The notes under the pieces are model-generated. The model did no database searches. It saw only the letters and a list, made by a program, of their open reading frames with translations, and was not told the origin of the DNA. From positions 1 to 5,718 of the forward strand of contig JAUILJ010000570.1 of assembly GCA_030433055.1 (NCBI GenBank): a DNA stretch of 5,718 bases, in the 5' to 3' direction. A program made the position numbers and the translations under genes. Source of the stretch: Polyangia bacterium (lineage in GTDB: Bacteria; Myxococcota_A; Polyangia; Polyangiales; Polyangiaceae). Below are positions 1 through 3,522 of this stretch, in pieces (position 1 is the first letter of the stretch; each line of letters starts with the position of its first letter).

Positions 1-538
1 CTTGCAGCTGTCCGGCCTTCACGGGAGTTCCCGCGGGGATCTGTACGACAATCTTCTGTAGACCGCGATAGGCCGGCTCACCCCAAGCCTGGACCTCCAG
101 GAGTTGCCCATCGAACTTCACCTGACCGGGTGTCGTGCCAAGGTCGAGGCCATAGAGCGTAACGAACGCGCCGCCTCCACCAGGTCCCCCGCTCACCGGC
201 GCGCTCGCAATATCCGTATAGAAAATCTGAGGCACGGGACCGGTCGGCCCCATCCCACCCACGCCGCCGACTCCCGCGCTGCCGGAAACGCCGCCGACTC
301 CTGCACCGCCAGACACGCCGCCCGCGCCAGCGCTGCCTGCGGTACCACCCTCTCCTGCGCTGCCAGCGCTGCCCGCGCTCCCACCGGAAGCACCCGCGGT
401 GCCCGCCGCGCCGCCGGTCGCCTCGGAGCCGCCAGCGCTACCGCCTGCGGAACCCTCGACGCGATCTCCGATCAACGGATTGCAGCCGCCGACAACCAGA
501 ATGAGTGCGAGCGTTCCAAGGTAGCGATCCCAAAGCAT
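1..538 (-). CDS. Lipoprotein with Gly/Ala/Ser spacer and TIG-like domain, partial (C-terminus beyond left edge)
   Basis: The frame is open from an ATG at 538 to the left edge, giving 179 codons without a stop. Residues 1-19 form a lipoprotein signal (MLWDRYLGTLALILVVGGC) with lipobox VGGC and lipidated Cys19. Residues 29-100 are a Gly/Ala/Ser spacer. Residues 101-179 are an IPT/TIG-like Ig domain (FVTLYGLDLGTT, then YRGLQKIVVQIPAGTP). It is a paralogue of the next gene upstream (705-2408): 56 of 79 residues match over the TIG-like stretch, and the signal starts with the same xxDRYLGTLAL. By analogy the missing part is probably a right-handed beta-helix, but that is inference. An in-frame ATG at 559 would add MCFPCPS; I reject it because the paralogue has ACG there and homology begins at 538. 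No strong Shine-Dalgarno is visible. Probable location is a membrane-anchored surface or periplasmic protein; the function is unknown. Confidence 0.85.
   Translation of the reverse strand, partial: MLWDRYLGTLALILVVGGCNPLIGDRVEGSAGGSAGGSEATGGAAGTAGASGGSAGSAGSAGEGGTAGSAGAGGVSGGAGVGGVSGSAGVGGVGGMGPTGPVPQIFYTDIASAPVSGGPGGGGAFVTLYGLDLGTTPGQVKFDGQLLEVQAWGEPAYRGLQKIVVQIPAGTPVKAGQLQ
239..454 (-). repeat. Gly/Ala/Ser-rich low-complexity coding repeat (spacer of the partial lipoprotein)
   Basis: This encodes residues 29-100 of the partial lipoprotein. From about residue 43 glycine falls at nearly every third position (GAA GTA GAS, one extra G, then GSA GSA GSA GEG GTA GSA and so on), giving a 9-base period. 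A unit close to GVSGxAGVG occurs twice near the end. It probably serves as a flexible or extended stalk between the lipid anchor and the folded domain. Confidence 0.75.
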
Positions 539-627
539 GCTCGGACATGGGAAGCACATCCATGGGCGCAGAGCACGCAAGAAAAACAGGAGCGTCGGTG
601 CCCAGAGCCGACCGACGCCTCGACCGA
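539..627 (-). promoter_or_regulatory. Duplicated leader/promoter region of the partial lipoprotein gene
   Basis: Upstream of the start at 538, two blocks match the leader of the paralogue. ATGGGAAGCACATCCA (547-562) differs by one base from the copy at 2417-2432, and both lie nine bases from their start codon. CGACGCCTCGACCGA (613-627) is identical to 2484-2498, at 75 versus 76 bases from the start. CACGCA (574-579) is also shared at an equal offset. This suggests the gene carries its own promoter or leader rather than relying only on read-through across the 166-base gap. No clear -35/-10 pair can be assigned. Confidence 0.4.
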
Positions 628-704
628 GCCGGTCCCGTCACGAGCCTGCTTCAACACGCTGCTCGGCTCGCGCAACGCGCCCTACAGGGCACCGCGCGTC
701 GGCT

Positions 705-2408
705 TCAAGGGCACTCGAAGGCGCCGAACGCGGTCAGGTCGCGGCGAGCGCGCCCCAGGTGATCATCCAGCGGCGGGTCGGCTCGCTCGATGCCAGCGCA
801 GACGCTGCTGGTGGAGCTGGGCATCGACTCGGCATCCAGCCCGAGGACACCGGTCACGCCCATGGGATCTGCGCCGGGAACCGTGGTCATGCCCCAGTGG
901 TTCGTGCGTCCATCGAAGGCGACGGTGTCCGCCACAGGGTTGTCCTTGTCGGTGCACGAAGCTGCGCGGTCGGGGGGGAGGATGTTCCCTCGCAACATAG
1001 CCTGAACCACGACTCCGGCATCGGTCGCGCCAACCGCGCACTGCACATCGCCCACCGTATTGTGGGTGAAGCGGACATCCGCGCTGGTGCTGTTGGCCAG
1101 GAACTGAAACACGAAGTATCGCGCTCCGTTCACTACGTTGTTGAACGACTGCACCTTCGGCCCAACGGAGGGCGCGGAGCAGGGGGGCTCCGTGCAGGCG
1201 CCGAGGAAGCCATAGTGGGCCACGTTGGTCGCAGCATTCCCGAAGTCCTCGATGTCGTCGTTGTGCGTCAGCGAGACACCGAGCACTGCGTCCACCAGTT
1301 CGAACTGATTGAAGCGAACCAGTCTGGATCCGTCCGTCGCGTCACTCGCTGTCCCCATCAGGAAACCGTGGATGTAGTTGCCCGTTACCTCGAACGAGGG
1401 ATTGACGCCGCCACCTTCGACTCCCGCTCCGCCCTTCGCGTCTGCCCACAGGTCGTTGGCTACGACGAACACGTCTCGAGCGCCTTCGATCGCGACCGCG
1501 GAGTACTGCCCCACATGCAGCTTCAGGTTTGCCAGGCGCAGATGATCTTGCCGAATATCGAGCCCATAGCCGGGATTGCTGAACACCACGTCTTCTCCAG
1601 GGTAGCCGACGATCTGAATCGGCTTGTTGCTGGTCGCCGCGGCGCTCAGCTCGACCCTCCACGCGCAGCGCTCGCCGTTGAAGCAGGCCTCCAGGTTCTC
1701 GTCGTAGGTTCCACCCGCCAGATAGACCACGCACCCAGGGGCCACAGCGCCCGCTAGCCCAGCCAGGTTCGTTGGCGTGTCACGGGTGCTGCCGTCACCG
1801 GTGCCATCGGGCCGGGCATATACAATTTTGCCCTGGGTAGTTGTCAGATCCAGCTCGTTGCTCTGCTGATCGCCCGCGCTCACCACGCGCAGCTTGCCCG
1901 CTCGAGTCGGCGTACCCGCGGGGATCTGCGCCACGATCTTCTGCAGGCCTCGGTATGCGCTCGTTCCCCAGGTGTGGATGGTCAGAGGCGCCCCGGCAAA
2001 CTCCACCCGACCCACCGTCGTACCCAGGTCGAGACCATACAGCGTCACGAACGCGCCTCCGCCGTCAGGGCCCCCCGCCACGGGCGCGTGGGAAATATCC
2101 GTAAAGAAAATCTTCGGAACGGGCCAGGTGGGCGCCGCACCACCGGCGCCGCCGACTGCTCCGGTCCCGGCAGTTCCCGCGCTGCCTCCCACGCCCGCGT
2201 TGCCAGCATCACCCGCGCTGCCACCAGCAGCCCGTGTACCAGCACTCCCAGCGACGCCCGCGGCGCCAGCGTTGGCGCTGGATCCCGCCGTCCCTCCCGC
2301 GCTCCCATCCCGCTCGTCCCCGGGGACGCGGTCACCGATCACGAGGTTGCAGCCACTGATTGCGAGTGCGACCAGCGCCAATGTTCCCAGGTACCGATCA
2401 CGCTTCAT
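705..2408 (-). CDS. Lipoprotein with TIG-like domain and right-handed parallel beta-helix domain
   Basis: The product has 567 residues and is complete. Residues 1-20 are a lipoprotein signal (MKRDRYLGTLALVALAISGC, lipobox ISGC, lipidated Cys20). Residues 35-92 are a Gly/Ala/Ser spacer. Residues 96-190 resemble an IPT/TIG Ig fold (GGGAFVTLYGLDLGTT, IPAGTPTRAGKLRVV). From about residue 194 comes a pectate-lyase-like beta-helix entry (IVYARPDGTGDGSTRDTPTN, then VVYLAGGTYDENLE). Helix rungs follow, such as VTGNYIHGF, VRFNQFELVD, VQSFNNVVNG, VRFTHNTVG and MLRGNILPP. The end, HLGRARRDLTAFGAFE, is the usual tail of such proteins (GRxR...GAFE). Beta-helix proteins of this kind often bind or cleave polysaccharides; no catalytic residues can be assigned, so enzyme activity is open. 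The stop is TGA at 705-707. The paralogue lies 166 bases downstream. The start is set by the signal peptide and by homology with the paralogue; the Shine-Dalgarno is weak (GGCGA). Confidence 0.92.
   Translation of the reverse strand: MKRDRYLGTLALVALAISGCNLVIGDRVPGDERDGSAGGTAGSSANAGAAGVAGSAGTRAAGGSAGDAGNAGVGGSAGTAGTGAVGGAGGAAPTWPVPKIFFTDISHAPVAGGPDGGGAFVTLYGLDLGTTVGRVEFAGAPLTIHTWGTSAYRGLQKIVAQIPAGTPTRAGKLRVVSAGDQQSNELDLTTTQGKIVYARPDGTGDGSTRDTPTNLAGLAGAVAPGCVVYLAGGTYDENLEACFNGERCAWRVELSAAATSNKPIQIVGYPGEDVVFSNPGYGLDIRQDHLRLANLKLHVGQYSAVAIEGARDVFVVANDLWADAKGGAGVEGGGVNPSFEVTGNYIHGFLMGTASDATDGSRLVRFNQFELVDAVLGVSLTHNDDIEDFGNAATNVAHYGFLGACTEPPCSAPSVGPKVQSFNNVVNGARYFVFQFLANSTSADVRFTHNTVGDVQCAVGATDAGVVVQAMLRGNILPPDRAASCTDKDNPVADTVAFDGRTNHWGMTTVPGADPMGVTGVLGLDAESMPSSTSSVCAGIERADPPLDDHLGRARRDLTAFGAFECP
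2133..2306 (-). repeat. Gly/Ala/Ser-rich low-complexity coding repeat (spacer of the complete lipoprotein)
   Basis: This encodes residues 35-92, made almost only of Gly, Ala and Ser with a few Val, Thr, Asn and Asp. Short units such as GSAG, GTAG and GVGG recur with a broken three-residue glycine period. It is less regular and about 14 residues shorter than the paralogue's spacer, as expected if such repeats slip faster than the flanking domains diverge. Confidence 0.7.
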
Positions 2409-2498
2409 GCATCGCCATGGGAAGCACGTCCACGATCACGAAACACGCACTCAAACACCACCGCGATCACAAAAGCACTGGAGCGACGCCTCGACCGA
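2409..2498 (-). promoter_or_regulatory. Leader/promoter region of the complete lipoprotein gene
   Basis: It shares two blocks with the leader of the downstream paralogue: ATGGGAAGCACGTCCA (2417-2432) and CGACGCCTCGACCGA (2484-2498). Between them are two copies of CGATCAC (2433-2439 and 2464-2470, 31 bases apart) that are absent from the other leader. Conserved position relative to the start codon supports a regulatory or 5' untranslated role. I cannot name a sigma factor or regulator. Confidence 0.4.
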
Positions 2499-2775
2499 AA
2501 CACCAAGAACGTGAGCGCCTCGTGGCCACTGCAGCGCGCGCGCCGCTCCGCCGCGAGCCGCGCCTCGCGCTTGTGTCGGACGATTGCGTCGAGCGCCGCG
2601 CTTCTGGAACACGAGCCCAGCTTCGTTCAGGACTAGCTTCCGCTCCGTGGCGTCGGCCCGCCGCGTGGCGCCTCGGCGATGTGCTTCGCGTTGCACCCGA
2701 CCCGGGTGTCGAGCGCCGGAGCACAGCGACGATGCCCCGCGGATGACCTGCCTGCAGGCCCAGCTTGCGCAAACC

Positions 2776-2794
2776 TCTGTGCAGTCTGCACAGA
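2776..2794. promoter_or_regulatory. Perfect 19-base dyad, candidate operator
   Basis: TCTGTGCAGTCTGCACAGA has nine-base arms, TCTGTGCAG and CTGCACAGA, around a single central T at 2785. A further CTGTGCA lies at 2811-2817, and ACTGTG occurs at 2794 and 2810, 16 bases apart. The dyad centre is 102 bases before the ATG at 2887, a plausible place for a repressor or activator site. The CTGT-N9-ACAG core resembles a LexA box but has one base too many, so I do not call it one. As RNA it would make a poor hairpin with almost no loop, which favours a protein-binding site. Confidence 0.45.
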
Positions 2795-2886
2795 CTGTGA
2801 AGTGCATCGACTGTGCAACCATGACATGTTGGCAGCAACCCGGTGAGCCTGCAGCGAGCGGCGCGATCCTCTGATAAACAAGGGTG

Positions 2887-3522
2887 ATGGGCGTCTTTAC
2901 TGCATGGCAATTGCGGCGGCGCGCGACGCTTGGCGCGCTGCTGGCTGTAGCTTGGGTGGTCACTGGTTGTGCCGAGGGAGATCTCGAACCGGCTGCCGAT
3001 GACACCACGCAAGCGCCGGATCTTGCGGTTCCCCCGGGATATGAGCTACGCCAGCTCGCCGCCCCCGCCGTGCGATTCTCGATGCCCAAGCAGTTGACGC
3101 TGAAGGTGGAGAGCTTCGACCCCACCTTGCCGCCTCAGAAGTTCCGCCATGAGCTCAGCCTGATTGATGATCAGAACATTCAGGTGCTGGTTCACGTCTG
3201 GGACAACCCGCAGCACCTCGGAGCTCACGAGTGGTTTCAAGTCAACATGGCGGGTTTCGTCACCCAGCACAGCTCGCTGCGTCAGACGCGGGTCACCCGG
3301 CATCATTTCCCCGCGGTAGTACTCGAGGAACCAGCCTCGCCGGAGGCCGTGTCTCAAGAGTTCACGGTGTTCGCCACCGCCGACCATGTGTACAGCATCA
3401 CCTGCATCGACCCGGCGACGAATCGCCCAGCAAAGAAGCTGTTTGACCACGTCGTCGACAGCTTCGAGCCGGAGGTGGTAGCGCCCTCGGAAGTGATGGC
3501 GCCCTCGGAGGTGCAGCCATGA
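2887..3522 (+). CDS. Small lipoprotein, possibly DcrB/PsbP-like fold
   Basis: The product has 211 residues. Residues 1-28 are a lipoprotein signal: basic RRR at 10-12, hydrophobic LGALLAVAWVV, lipobox VTGC with lipidated Cys28. An acidic linker follows (AEGDLEPAADD). The body runs from VRFSMPKQLTLKVESF through HELSLIDDQNIQVLVHVWD to EFTVFATADHVYSITCID and FDHVVDSFEPE. That order (xFxMP, paired strands, then FxxFATxDxVYxIxC and a final helix with SFE) recalls DcrB/DUF1795 or LpqN lipoproteins, but this is by eye only. The C-terminus ends in a duplicated APSEVM/APSEVQ hexapeptide. The gene overlaps the next by ATGA, so the two are probably translated together. The start could also be the GTG at 2884; AAGGG at 2880-2884 sits unusually close to either. 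Likely role: an envelope partner of the downstream CHAP protein, by context. Confidence 0.85.
   Translation: MGVFTAWQLRRRATLGALLAVAWVVTGCAEGDLEPAADDTTQAPDLAVPPGYELRQLAAPAVRFSMPKQLTLKVESFDPTLPPQKFRHELSLIDDQNIQVLVHVWDNPQHLGAHEWFQVNMAGFVTQHSSLRQTRVTRHHFPAVVLEEPASPEAVSQEFTVFATADHVYSITCIDPATNRPAKKLFDHVVDSFEPEVVAPSEVMAPSEVQP
3481..3513 (+). repeat. 18-base tandem repeat at the 3' end of the small lipoprotein gene
   Basis: GCGCCCTCGGAAGTG (3481-3495) and GCGCCCTCGGAGGTG (3499-3513) are two copies at an 18-base period, encoding APSEVM and APSEVQ. They differ by one base, which makes GGAGGT only in the second copy. That copy supplies the ribosome binding site of the next gene. Confidence 0.7.
3507..3512 (+). 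promoter_or_regulatory. Strong Shine-Dalgarno for the CHAP/FG-GAP gene
   Basis: GGAGGT lies six bases before the ATG at 3519, inside the last codons of the upstream gene. It fixes the start of the 3519 gene and is far better than the site of any other gene in the window. Confidence 0.85.

Larger units (their letters stand above)
2409..2886. other. Divergent intergenic region without a credible gene
   Basis: This 478-base stretch separates the leftward lipoprotein genes from the rightward operon. Open frames cross it on both strands, but their translations are Arg/Ala/Ser-rich with no recognisable domain or signal, as expected for high-G+C noncoding DNA. Recognisable contents are the leftward leader (2409-2498) and a dyad with nearby half-sites (2776-2817). 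The middle (about 2500-2770) shows nothing I can interpret beyond an 11-base direct repeat GTCGAGCGCCG at 2588 and 2708, which may be chance. Confidence 0.6.

Noticed and set aside
679..690. Terminator hairpin after the beta-helix lipoprotein gene
   Set aside because: GCCCT/AGGGC gives only a five-base stem with a two-base loop and no T run, so it is not a convincing intrinsic terminator.
537..1757. A 406-codon open frame on the plus strand opposite the beta-helix lipoprotein gene
   Set aside because: The translation is Arg/His/Val-rich with no recognisable motif, and the opposite strand encodes a well-formed lipoprotein with homology to a neighbour.
2588..2718. Direct repeat GTCGAGCGCCG at 2588 and 2708 as part of a mobile element
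   Set aside because: Only 11 bases, no inverted ends or transposase, and such words are common in DNA of this composition.
2776..2794. LexA (SOS) box
   Set aside because: The spacing is CTGT-N9-ACAG instead of N8 and the arms are G+C-rich where known boxes are A+T-rich; the genes behind it are not SOS genes.
2829..2878. Promoter for the rightward operon (TTGGCA at 2829, TGATAA at 2872)
   Set aside because: The two hexamers are 37 bases apart and no acceptable -10 lies 16-18 bases after TTGGCA; the sequence does not fit sigma-54 either.
2451..3125. A 224-codon minus-strand open frame across the intergenic region
   Set aside because: It overlaps the 5' part of the plus-strand lipoprotein gene, has low-complexity Arg/Ala/Ser composition and no domain, and crosses the candidate operator and leader.
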